Assembly (NCBI RefSeq): GCF_031877795.1
Contig: NC_133933.1
Coordinates: 93,579,552-93,643,551, forward strand
DNA length: 64,000 bases
DNA from: Strix aluco
Lineage: Eukaryota; Chordata; Aves; Strigiformes; Strigidae
Direction of reading: 5' to 3'
This document shows, piece after piece, positions 1 through 12,200 of this stretch. A model generated the notes under the pieces. It was not told the origin of the DNA. It searched no databases and was given only the letters and a program-made list of their open reading frames with translations. The translations under genes were made by a program, and so were the position numbers. Numbering within the stretch: the first letter of the stretch is position 1; the number at the start of each line of letters is the position of its first letter.

Positions 1-1229
1 TTCACAAGCTTCTAGACCTACTCTGAAGTAGTTCCACATCCATGATCACCACCTGGACTGCATGAAGCCTTCAAGAAGTCATTATCTATTGAAAAGTATG
101 GCCTATGTCCTAAGGCAAAGAATAAAGTACTGATGTACCCAGCCAAGTTCAAACCACAACATGTGTCACAACAGCTACTTATCCAAAACACTTTCTTTTG
201 TCCTGGATAAAGGCAGATAAGGATAATTGAAGCACAAAAGGGAAAGTAACCCGTTGAAACCAAAAAGCCTGAGAGGGAGGCAATTAATGAAATTCTTTCA
301 CACAGCAGACCATCCTATCAGATCTTGGGTGATGGAACATGAGAAATTCCTCAGAATCCTATGGAAGATGTAGGGTTTAGTTACTAACACCAAAATGTAA
401 TTTTTTAAGTCACGACAGTAATCTTGTGTTTGTGACAGAAAAAATAATAAAATTCAATTAGTGTTTTGCTTTTCCAGCACAGCACTCATGTTTCTGCTCA
501 GCAGAAGAGAAACCTGTTCAGACCTTTGTAGTACAAATCGCCATAAATAATGCATTGCAAAATTGTAACTGAAAACATTTAGATTCTTCTAGATGACAAA
601 ATGATGATACTACCACTGTCTCTTCTGAAATAACTTGTGACCTATGGTCAGTGACTGACAACCAGCTCCTTTGCTAACTTCAAGTCCAATAAGCAAGAGG
701 GCACTGAAGAGCTGACAGCTCCGTTTAGCACAGCCAGTCACTGTCAGATAGCAATTTAACCTTTTTAAAGGGTATTATTAAAACATTTCTCATGAATGCT
801 GAAGTAGTAATGCCACAACTGCAAATCTGGCTTCTTCGGAGGAAGAAATATCCATTCAACACAACAGGAGGATGTAAACAGTAATAGATGGCATATGAAA
901 CAATGCCTACAGATATTACTGACAAAATCTAGAACGGGGGTTTTAGCTTTGCTGCTTTTTTCTCCAAACTACTATTAGATAGCAGATTGTTGCCTCATGA
1001 TAACACTCTTTTAATAATGGGGTAAAACAACCCCACTGATTCTAATAACTTCATTTAATGCTACTGCAACCTGTGAAATATTTTTAGGTACTTTTGTCGT
1101 CCTTACCCTGGTATCTGCAGGCCATAACTGTCATGTTTTTACCCTCAGAATGTCTGATGACAAGGGATGCCTGGTATCAGTGAGGTCACACAGAAAGTTT
1201 TGTGGGAGACCAAAACTTTGTGCCTCTGT
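1..1229. other. Intergenic flank downstream of CYB5R4
   Basis: AT-rich sequence with no conserved reading frame, splice-flanked exon or repeat that I recognise. It lies beyond the 3' end of CYB5R4. In the conserved amniote order MRAP2 would follow further out, but no MRAP2-like exon is visible here. Confidence 0.6.
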
Positions 1230-2483
1230 TCTGATTATGGGTTTATGAAAGGCAGGTCCTGCTTGACAAACCTGATCTCCTTCTAAGACAGGGTGACCTG
1301 CTTATTGGATGAGGGAAAGGCTGTGGATGTTGTTTACCTTGACTTTAGTAAGGCCTTTGACACCGTTTCCCACAGCATTCTCCTGGCGAAACTGGCTGCT
1401 CGAGGCTTGGATGGGCACATGCTTCGCTGGGTAAAAAACTGGCTGGATGGCCGGGCCCAAAGAGTTGTGGTGAACGGAGTTAAATCCAGTTGGCGGCCGG
1501 TCATGAGTGGTGTCCCCCAGGGCTCGGTTTTGGGGCCACTCCTGTTTAACATCTTTATTGATGATCTAGACGAGGGGATCGAGTGCACCCTCAGTAAGTT
1601 TGCAGATGACACCAAGCTGGGTGGGAGTGTTGATCTGCTCGAGGGTAGGGAGGCTCTGCAGAGAGACCTGGACAGGCTGGAGCGATGGGCTAAGGCCAAC
1701 TGTATCAGTTTCAATAAGGCCAAATGCCGGGTGCTGCACTTTGGCCACAACAACCCCCAGCAGCGCTACAGGCTTGGGGAGGAGTGGCTGGAGAGCTGCC
1801 AGTCAGAGAGGGACCTGGGGGTGTTGATTGACAGCCGGCTGAACATGAGCCAGCAGTGTGCCCAGGTGGCCAAGAAGGCCAATGGCATCCTGGCTTGTAT
1901 CAGAAATAGCGTGGCCAGCAGGGACAGGGAAGTGATCTTACCCCTGTACTCGGCACTGGTGAGGCTGTACCTCGATTACTGTGTTCAGTTTTGGGCCCCT
2001 CACTACAAAAAGGACATTGAATTACTCGAGCGTGTCCAGAGAAGGGCAACGAAGCTGGTGAAGGGTCTGGAGCACATGTCGTACGAGGAGCGACTGAGGG
2101 AACTGGGGTTGTTTAGTCTGGAGAAGAGGAGGCTGAGGGGAGACCTCATCGCCCTCTACAGCTACCTGAAAGGAGGTTGCAGAGAGCTGGGGATGAGTCT
2201 CTTTAACCAAGTAACAAGTGATAGGACAAGAATGAATGGCCTCAAGTTGTGCCAGGGAAGGTTTAGACTGGATATTAGGAAGCATTTCTTTACAGAACAG
2301 GTTGTTAGGTGTTGGAATGGGCTGCCCAGGGAAGTGGTGGAGTCCCCATCCCTGGAGGTGTTTAAGAGTCGGGTTGACATAGCGCTGAGGGATATGGTGT
2401 AGTTGGGAACTGTCAGTGTTAGGTTAATCGTTGGACTGGATGATCTTCAAGGTCTTTTCCAACCTAGACGATTCTGTGATTCT
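1230..2483 (+). mobile_element. CR1 LINE, 5'-truncated, with 3' end
   Basis: A non-LTR retrotransposon copy of the CR1 family, the dominant avian LINE. The 5' break falls inside the reverse transcriptase at about 1230. The copy runs through the end of ORF2 (stop at 2400-2402) and the short 3' UTR to the usual CR1 terminus, with the block reading GATGATCTTCAAGGTC followed by two ATTCTGTGATTCT-like octamers near 2470-2483. It points towards the 3' end of CYB5R4, which is transcribed from the other strand. No target-site duplication is obvious, as is usual for CR1. The long open frame suggests a fairly young insertion. Confidence 0.95.
1287..2402 (+). pseudogene. CR1 ORF2 fragment: reverse transcriptase C-terminal part
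   Basis: This is the C-terminal part of the CR1 ORF2 protein, the reverse transcriptase that copies CR1 RNA at the target site. Visible RT blocks in order are a palm motif DFSKAFDT near 1343-1366, the [11 protein letters not shown] block near 1506-1538, and the catalytic FADDT near 1599-1613. After these comes the conserved CR1 thumb and tail, with [12 protein letters not shown] and [17 protein letters not shown], ending in LRDMV and a stop. The frame is open for about 370 codons. Upstream the homology continues (GFMKGRSCLTNLISF) across a TAA at 1284-1286, so there is no genuine start codon. The endonuclease domain and the N-terminal RT are missing, so this is a dead copy, although it is well preserved. 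Confidence 0.93.
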
Positions 2484-2574
2484 GAGTTCTCAGCTTGTGT
2501 CCTAAGCTTGTGCAAACTTTTCTGTATGACATTATAAACTGAAAACACAAACGATTTACAAAAACACATAAAGT

Positions 2575-3145
2575 AATGTAAAATTATTATTTTTTTATTA
2601 TTTGATGTAAATTTTATATTTTACCAAAGGTACTTCTATTCTCTGTTTACAAAGCCAAAAACATATCTGGATCACTTGCAAGTCAAATAAAGGTATCAGA
2701 TGAAAAAGAGCATTTTAAAATGACCAGTTACCTGAGTTACAGTGCAATATTTAATTCCAGACAGTATTGCTCTTAAGACTTTTTACAGTAAGAAATAATA
2801 AGCTTTTTCAAGTCAAAACCTAAATCAGTGCTTGTCATAAATTTAAGAATTCTCATGAACCAACAACATGAAATATCTTATATAATGTATACTATACTTT
2901 TTTGCTTACCTCTACAATAAATTAATTATTATACCCTGGATGACTTCAGTATTAGCAAAAATATTTACAAAACCAAGATAAAACACAGTATAAAATTTTT
3001 TCAAAGATACATTTCTTCTGAGAAACAGTTTGGTACCAAGAGTGAAATTTCAAGTCTTACAAAATTGCTTCTCACTTATTTAAATTCATGAAGATAAATA
3101 AATAAGATTGAATATACAAACAAACATTGATATCCTTTTATGGGT
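2575..3145 (-). other. CYB5R4: Probable CYB5R4 3' UTR
   Basis: AT-rich sequence between the CYB5R4 stop codon and the candidate AATAAA. No coding potential is seen. The end is inferred from the poly(A) signal only. Confidence 0.45.
2594..2599 (-). terminator. CYB5R4: Candidate CYB5R4 poly(A) signal AATAAA
   Basis: This is the first AATAAA on the minus strand downstream of the CYB5R4 stop codon. It predicts cleavage at about 2570-2580 and a 3' UTR of roughly 0.57 kb. A weaker ATTAAA variant lies closer to the stop at 2750-2755. The choice between them, or a more distal site, cannot be made from sequence alone. Confidence 0.5.
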
Positions 3146-3200
3146 TTATGCAGTAAAAGCATGTATCTCTTCTTGGGAGTATCCAAGATCCTTCAGATAT
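3146..3200 (-). CDS. CYB5R4: CYB5R4 exon 16 (last coding exon)
   Basis: It starts after the acceptor TTTCAG and completes the Gln codon split with exon 15. It encodes [17 protein letters not shown] and then TAA at 3146-3148. The EIHAFTA ending matches the conserved C-terminus of the family. Confidence 0.95.
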
Positions 3201-6200
3201 CTGAAAGTCAGAAATCAAGTTGGTAATATTAATATTTGGAACCCAAAACCCACCACAGACACAGCTGAAGCATAACTTCAGCACCACTATCTTGTTTTTA
3301 TTCAGACATGCACAATGATGTCTACCTTTGCAAATACATTTAGAAAACAATTCATGCCCAGGAGCCCATGATCTTTTAGGATACTAAAAAAATTTCTAAA
3401 AATAAATACAGCTATCATTTGAATTATCTCAGATTTCTCAAGAGGTAGCATAATTATTATCCAATTCCACTATCCATTAGATCTGGCTTCAGCAGGGCTG
3501 CAGAAATGCAAGTGATGTCCATATTGGTTCAATATTTTGAGGCTGACCAAGAGAAACTTATAGGACCTTTTCTCTTTAAATATATGGCATATAAAATAAG
3601 GAAAATATTAGGTACAGACATAAATAAATGTATTAAAAAATCCTGAGAAGTGCTTGTGATAGAACTGCTTTGAGTTTTACTTTTTATAACTTAATTTGTC
3701 AAGCTAACACCAACACAGAAAGCTTAATTCCTATATAGCAACTTTTCTATGAACATCAAATTAAAAGCAGCATTTAAAACCTTGGGGAAAAAAAGGTCAT
3801 TGTTAAAGAGATGCTTTAGAAAGCTTTGGACAACTTACTAAAGCTCATGAAATTTACATAATTGCTGATATTTACTTCGCTACACACTAAATATACTCCT
3901 CAAGTATGATGCCAGGTGGTTTTTTAATATTTTTTTTACAGTTTTCTTGCAAAGCAGAAAATGTAAGGCTGTTTCTGAAAGACTACTGAGTCAGAAACAC
4001 TCTAGGTGGTTAGGTGATCAAATTTTTACAAATTCATTGTTCTCCAGTTCATCATTTAAAATACTCACTGTACTCCTTGTTCTGTAAAAGGTGTTGGACC
4101 ACAGATGCAGATAAGCACTTTGGAGTCTTTTTTGCTTCTTTTCACAAACTCAGAGAGAAGAGATAAAGAAATCTTCCCTTGTTTACCCACCCAGTCCTTT
4201 GTTGGTTGTGAAAGAATGAATTGAACCTCAAACCTGGTAAGCAGAAGAATATTTCACGAACATTGCCTCTGATTAGAAATGCACTACACAAAATGCTAGT
4301 GATGTTTCCTATGATTCCTTTCCTGTTCTGCTCAGCTCCCACTACACAGTATCAGATCTCACAGACACTTAGTTGGTCCTACCAATCAAATCAAATCACC
4401 TCAGCATTGCGTATTTAATTGTTTAACCCAATCTTTCAATCTTAAAAAAAAATTATCTCTATATTTCACCTTACAAAGAAAAACAGCTGGTATGAATTAA
4501 GATACTAAAGCAGAGATTCTGCTGTTCTGTTATTCACTTATATATTATTATTCAGCTCAGTACATAAGTAGTGAAATAAGAATGCTTAGCCAAATTTGTG
4601 AAAATGTCAGTAGAATTTCATTAACAAGAAAATACTATAAATGGTTTAAAAAACTCACTAACAGTAGTTACTGAGTAAAACCCAAGTATTCATGTATCTG
4701 AGGCTTCTACTGAAAGGAAAAAAAAAGGGTTTTCACTGTAAATTTGCACAATGTCTAGACTATGAAGCTTTGAATGTATCAGATGTCACCAGGTTATGAA
4801 ATAACATTGATTCTTCACTTCAGTGTTGGGAAGGAACAAGTAAAATTAATTTGTTCATACAATTTCAAAGAAGAATTATGTGAGCATAAACAAAAGGTAT
4901 TTCTATCATGTAAAATCTACGCAGTGACAATTTATCTAGTGATAATAAGCAAGGCTACTGAAATTAAAAGCCAACCTGATATTCCTATGCCTCCTGACAG
5001 AACTATGGCTAAACCAAGTTGATGTTACATGTGCACTAGTGCATTTTAATCCGCAATTACATTGTAACTGAGGAAAAAAATGCAACAATAAGTAAAAATT
5101 AAAGTAGTGGGCCTAATTTAAACTTTGAATTTCTAGATAAACATTACCTCAACTAAGTGACACCAAAGAGACTTTTCAAGACTTCTCCAAATTCAAAATG
5201 TTGCTCTCAGGGTATGCTACCCTTCTCTATCATTTCTGTGCTTCTCTTTGCATATCTGTATTTTCTATTGCTAAGGCTAATTTTCTTCACCTTCAAAAAG
5301 CTTCTCGGACAGTCTTAACAATCATCTCATCTAATATATTGTCTCCAATAAATATCTATTAAACACTATCAAATCAAATCCCTGGCTTCCTATGGGACCT
5401 ACAGAACATACTGACATAGCATGCTGCTATGCATCTGTGATCAGTGTAAGCACATCTCCTTCCACTCCCTAGGTCCTATTAAATTCTTAGCTATGAGTTT
5501 CCAGAATCAACAGCTGTCTTCGTGCCAAAGCTGTGCAGTTAGTCTAAGCCCCAAGATTTGTTCTCCTATACGCTGGGATGGTACAAGTTGGTCTCCACAA
5601 TACCTTTCATCTTTAAGAGCTAACTGTTCTAGCTGGTTTCTCCAAAGTATGTCATCTTCTGTTTTGTTGAAGAAGATCAGCTTCACTGTCCTTAAAAAAA
5701 AAAAAAATTAACTGCAGATTGTTTCTGTATTTGAAACACGTTAAAAAAAATCAGAACACACTGCATTATTCAGCAGCCTTTTACTTACATTTTTTGGGGT
5801 TTTTTGTGCAACTCTGCAATCCTCAAATCTTTTTGCCACTAACCAAATATAGTTTCTTTCTTGCTGTACCTGAAAGTCTGTTGGACTTGTGACCTCTTCT
5901 AAATGTCATAACCCTGCCTGTGGTTGCAACCACTAGTTCAGGAACTGCTGTCCTAAGAAAAATAAAGTCTCTTGAAGTTACTAAAACCTGACTGAAATTA
6001 CAATATAGCTTGTCAAGTTTTATCTAGTGGTTTTTCAATATTGTTTGAGCACTACTACTTCAATTAATAGCTGGTATATGAACTCTGTACACCTTTTTAA
6101 TATTACATACATCAGCTTGTACAGGTGAAACTGGAATTTCAAGGTTACGTCAACATTAATTTCATAATGATGGAATCTAACACAAATGAAATCTTACACA

Positions 6201-9200
6201 CAGAAGTAAGAGAAAATTAACTCATAACTTGAAGAGCAAACTACAGCTCTGTACCAGGTTATCTATTCCTACTTTATTTGTTGATTTATAAAATCTATTT
6301 ATCTGGGAAGCTACTGTTTAACAAGTGTTATATTTGCCAGATAGAGCATTTATTTTTTTATGTCAACTGTCATTAAGGTCAGTGCTATTATCTCTTCATA
6401 TTTTTATGCTACAGTGGAGGTAAAACACAAAGAGACTGACTTTACAAAACAGAATTTACCATTTGATGAAGCCACATAAACCTAACTTCTCCTTTATTGC
6501 TAATGACAGACTAATACCCTGGGGACAACCGATATAAGACAGATGATGTGCTCTTAAATGCAGGCAGTTCCTACATTGCACCCCACAAGGCTTTAAGTGA
6601 CTGTTGTTTTTTTCTACTCAGGAACAGCTCTGAGCAGAGAGACCATGTTGCTGTGGTGCCAGAAGTGGTAAGTTCAGTGCCCTACTTTCAGGAAGCCGGA
6701 GCACTGGGACACCTGGTGAAGAAACAATCACATGCAGAACCACACGGGTACCTGTCAGCCTAGCCTGCTGGTCCTGCACACCACACAGCCCTGCAATTCC
6801 TGTTCCATAACATGGCATTCCACTACCCAGTGTCCCTTTTACATGCAGCCAACCTTGCTTCTAAGAGACTAGCGCTAGACACAGTATGTTTATATGATGC
6901 TGTGCTGAACTATTAATTCCCATCACCTCCTCCTCTGTACCTTGCAGAGAGACATCTTTCACACATGCACATCACATATGCTAGGGCTTCTGGGGAGAAT
7001 TTATAATCTCCAGCTGTTCTTCAACTGCAATTTAAAAGCCTGCATTCTCCCAGTCTGAATATATGACATTTTTCTGACTTCTAACTTTTTCCTCTTCTGC
7101 AGTTTGGTAGCAGGAAATCTCTTAAAAGCTACATCAGATGCCACAGGTAAGAGATCACTTTCTACTTATGAGAAGCATGTCCATTTTCTGCTGCCAAAAT
7201 ATAAAACTGAGGTATGACCGTCGTATGTAATACACATCATCAGTAGTGTTACTGAAAGAAAGAAGTTCCAGATGCATTACAACTCAAAGTAAGTTACAAT
7301 TTGGAGTTGTAACTTATTTGGAAAACTTGCCTGGTATAGAACAAAACAGCCCCAAATCAGCTATGTTGCATCTTTAAATGCTAAAATCATCTTATTCAGA
7401 AGCTAGCATGTGCGAAAAATCTAGGTTCCTTACATGCTTCTCAGGGCCCACTTCCCTGAAAACATGGAAAATAAAGCTCACTTCAAGAATGTAGTGCGGT
7501 CAAAGCTGGCATGGTGCACCACAGCATCAGGTGTTACTCAGGTGGGGAAAAAAGTCAATTAAAAGTGCATAGGAAAGCCATGCATTTTGTCCATTGGGCA
7601 CAAAGGCAGAAATTGGTTATTTGGAGAAAAATGCTGAGACACCCTTACTGATACTCTACAGTGTAGATAAACATATCTGCTGCAGCACTGCTCAGTACTC
7701 AGCACTATAAAGAGAACAGAAAACCCCAAAACATGGAATGAACTGGTAACAGTTTTTCTAGAAATGAAGGAGAAAACAGCTCAAAGGAAGAGATGAAGAT
7801 TTATATATGATCCTTACCAGTACAGAAGAGCTGGTTGAGAAAATGATGACATTAGTTAATGATGACAAGTTTAGATAACAAATGAGAAACTTCATCCACC
7901 CTTTGGAAAGAAATAGGGAGAACCTAACATACAGGAAACTACTTCAAGGGATGTAGATTTTAATAAACTCAAACTGGTACACAAGGTCTTATGGAAAGCT
8001 GTACAGAGAGAGGAGTTAGAGACCCATAGAGGATTTTAACACAGAGGAAGAAGAGGCAAAAAAAGTTACAAAATCACCTACAAAACAAGAATTATGATGA
8101 AAGTGGGACACTACATTAAAAGTGAGACACTATATTAAAAGTGAATATGAGAACAGAGTGGTAATTTAGGAATGAAAAGCTGGAGACAAACCAAGATACA
8201 TCTACCAAGGAGAATCAGGAACAGACTACAAGCATTCTATACTTACTAAGAGTGTTAGCCCTCTACCTAGCATTTAGTGACTTTGTGCCTCAGTCTTCTT
8301 TAAGAAATGTATCCATGTGATTGCAGTTATACACCCCCAGTAAAAACAAGCAAAAACTTCATCTTAAAAAGGAAAAAACCAGCACAGCGAACGATACTCT
8401 TTGTAAATCAATACTTTGGCCAAATACAATTTGGCCTGTAAGAGAAGAAACAAGTTTGAAGTAAGAGCATTATGACTCCATGCACAAAAGGATACTGCAG
8501 ACAGGAAGAGAACAAATTGTTTTCCACATTTACTGTAGGCAATAACAGACTTAAAAGATAACAGGGAGAATGTGGCTAGACAGAATGGAAATCCAGTGAT
8601 CCAAGCCCATTACATCACAGCAAATGCTGCCTGGGGAAGCTGTGGATTCTCCAGCATTTGCAGTGCAGCCCCAGAGGTTCAGCAGCACTCCCCCAGCGCT
8701 ACAGACAGAGGCTGCTTCTGCACCCTCAGGTGACAAGCTGGTCATTATTCAGCTCCTTAACTTTCTGCAATTCACATTCTAGCATGTGCAATCCAAGTTT
8801 CCAGCAACTGTTACTTTTCACAGTAAACACTGAGTTCCCATAAGAAATTGTGCTGAAGAGAGTTAAAATAAGCCACTCCGGTCATCTTTCAAGGACAGAG
8901 TAGATACAAACACTAACTGTGCAGTAGTAGTCTTTCATACATGTTATCTACCCCGTTTATTCTGGTTAAGGACGAAATGTCAAGATTTGCATCTGATGCT
9001 ACGCCCTCCTTAGTTTTGCTTTCATATTATCACAACTACCTTTACCTGATACACTAGTTTTCCCCTCAAGAAGCAAAAAAAAATTATTCCAAATTCACTC
9101 TTCCCAAGCATTTTGTTAGATGATAAATTTATCTTTTGGATTCACAAAGCCAGCCAGCCACTTGTTATTCGTTACTAACAATACAGGATGCTTTGTAAGA

Positions 9201-12200
9201 GCCTAAGAGCACACAGTCTCTCTGCTCACAAAATGGGATTATATGTGAACAATAACAGTACAAGAATAATGTCTGGGTTTAGATTTTTTTTTCTAGAAAC
9301 GGACTTCTGCAGTACATGTCATCCTTTTTAGGTTTACTATGAAGACTAGTGTTCAATTAATCTCTCTATGTCATCTCAAAATTTGCTTCATAAAGGCATA
9401 ATGAACCAAAACATCCTGTGCTTATATTGAATAAAACTCAGTATCAGAAATTAATTTCCATAACAAGAGTCCAAATTCAAAGGTACAGGAAAACAGTAGC
9501 AAGTCTGTTGAACTATCCTCTGGAACAGCTTTAAAGAAAATACAGTTCAGGTATATTTTTCACTTTCACACTCTCCCAAATTACAATAGTTCACATTGAC
9601 AAAAATGTAATCTACTAAGAAATTCTGCAGGATGTGATTCTAGAGGAATCTTTTTGCTAAAAGCAGTGCAAGCACACATCACCTCTATCAAAGTATGCCC
9701 TTACAGTAACTCTGCATTTCCTTTTAAAGTTGAGCTATTGTATACTCTTACAGTTCTAAATGGACAATCACATCAAGCAGGAGTACTAGTTCTGGGGTTC
9801 TGAAGACATAACGGACCAAAACAACCTGTTCACTTGACCAAGGACAAGTAATGCTTCCTTCTGTAGATTCTACAAGTGGAGTACAGAATACATATGCAAT
9901 ACACACCTTTTTATACATTTGAATATACTTAACACTATGCTTACGTAAGTCGCACTTTTGTGAAAACTGAAATTCGTCTGGTAAAAAGGTGGTTTTGTTG
10001 CTGAGCAAGTGAAAACAATACAAAAAGGATGCTAGGTATTCTAATAGATTGAAGAGAAGCCATAACTAAACAGTTGTAAGCCTCCTCAGCCCAAAAAACA
10101 GTATCTAAATGGAAATATTTCAATACTAAAAAAAGGCACTCAATTGCAAAGCTAGTTTAAACAAAGGAAAACCCCAAACAAAAAACCCCCAAACAAACAA
10201 AAAAACCCCACACCCCCCAGACTTTCTACTTGGTGAGCTCATTTGTACAACTAAAATCCAAAATGCAAATCAGTCCATTCTGTTGATGGTAGCCAATAAC
10301 CAAGTATGTGCAGGTTCCCTAAGACTCTGACAAGACTCTTCCCTAAAGTGTGACAGCTTTTGGCATAAGTGAAGAAAAATGCTTTCATACCATTTTATTT
10401 TGTTAATTGTTTTATTAAAACTGAGGCTTGCCTACTACATTTCATCCTTCTTATGGATTGCTCTAGCTTGGGGTTAAACCATACATACCGGAGGCAACTG
10501 ACTTCAGTCAGAGCGCAACTGAGCAGCTTAACCATTGGTGTGAAGCCTGTGCCTGCTGCCAATAAAAAGAGATCTTCTGAAGTTTGAACCTGTGACTTCT
10601 TGAAGTTACCTTCAGGATTGCTAACAGAAATATAGTCTCCTTTATTAAAAAAAAAAAAAGTAGAATGGTAAATGTTAATGAGATGAAAACAAGCTAATTA
10701 GCATTCTGATTTTTTAAAAGGCCCATTCATATTGTCTTCATCTTTGTAGTATTAGAGTTCCTTTCAGAAAGGTACTCTACATTTCACACAAGGATCATTC
10801 TTGTTAAAAGAACAGATGTCTTGATGGATTTTACACTGTATGTGTACACAAATATTTGTGAAGTCAGTGTTAAAAAACTACCTCCATATCTGAAACAGAA
10901 AAGTGCATCTTAAGTCTAATAAAACAGACCTAGCTTTCTTTATTTGAAAGTACAAAAAGTTGTTCTAAGAGTATATACTATCGAAGTGATCAACTATAAC
11001 ATGTGTTACAGTTGGCATATCTGAACAGTGAAACAGGAACACATTTGAAGATCAGTCAGGAGAGCTTTATGTAATGGACAACTAGTTACAGTGAGAATAA
11101 ACATGCAGGTTTAAAAAAAAAGTTTAAAAAAAATAAGGTTAAAAAAAAAAGTTAAGTATGTCCCAATGTATAAGTAGGTAAACAATAAGAACATCACAAT
11201 ATCCGGACAATGAATCTGAAAAGCTAAAGCAATTGCTGCAAAACCAAGCACAAAAACCCCCAACATATACTTACCAATTTGTAGGTGGTCAAGTGCCTGT
11301 GTGAACAGTCCACAGGAATAAATTTTAATCATTAAATATATATATGCACCATCATGGCGAGATGGTTCTTTCAAATCCAGTGGCAAAAAAGGCAATACAG
11401 GTGTGTATGGTTTTACTACCTCTGTCCCTATACAGAAGACAAAAAGGTAGCTGAAATAATATGAAAAGTACTCTACATCCAGCAAATTTACTGCAAACAA
11501 ACACCAAAATAAACAAACACTAAACAGATAATCTGCATATCCCATAAAAAAATAACACCATCGCACACTTTTTACACAAGTATGTTACTTTCCACTGCAC
11601 CAGTTCTTTTTACAGTAGCCTTCCACTTTCAATTAAAATCTTCAAGCCACTGTACAGTATGTTATTTCTACAGTACTTAGCAATGCAAAACACTGGAAGA
11701 TCTAGAGTCATCCCCAAAGAACATGAAAATCTAAACATTTGCATTTAAGTACCACAGCTTGATTTTTTTCTAAACTGAAATAGCAGATTTTTAGTACAGC
11801 ATGACTGTATTTTCTTCCAGTTCATTTCAAAAAGCTCTTGTATAATGATAGAAAGATAGATTGCAACAGTTGGGACACCAGCAAAGAATTAGGTAGGACG
11901 GAGGAGGAGGACAAAACAGTTCGCAATTAAAGGGTATTTAAAAATTCTGAGAAATCTCTCTACCATGCATACTGAAATGCAAGTACAGTGACCAGTACAA
12001 CCATTAATATGCAAATTTTAAAAAGTACCCTTAAAAAAATAAAACGGGTATTTCTTTGACCTCTCATTTTAAGTTTGCCTTTTACAAAATTTTGAATAGC
12101 GCTTAAACAATGTTTTTCAAGATGCCTTCCTTTCGCAACCTCATGTTATCATTAATAGTGTGCAACTGTGTGTAAAGTAGCATTACACTGACTGTTGTAA

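Larger units (their letters stand above)
5691..10488 (-). other. CYB5R4 intron 13
   Basis: 4.8 kb, donor GTATGT. Contents: scattered A- and T-rich tracts; an imperfect 19-bp tandem duplication at 8102-8139; and an A/C-rich low-complexity block at about 10160-10215. No exon-like or transposon-like segment recognised. Confidence 0.85.

Noticed and set aside
1334-2380. Minus-strand and out-of-frame open frames across 1.3-2.4 kb
   Set aside because: They are shadows of the CR1 reverse transcriptase frame on the plus strand.
9748-10123. Minus-strand frames tested as a missing CYB5R4 exon
   Set aside because: Exons 13 and 14 join in phase and align without a gap, and this peptide matches nothing in the protein.
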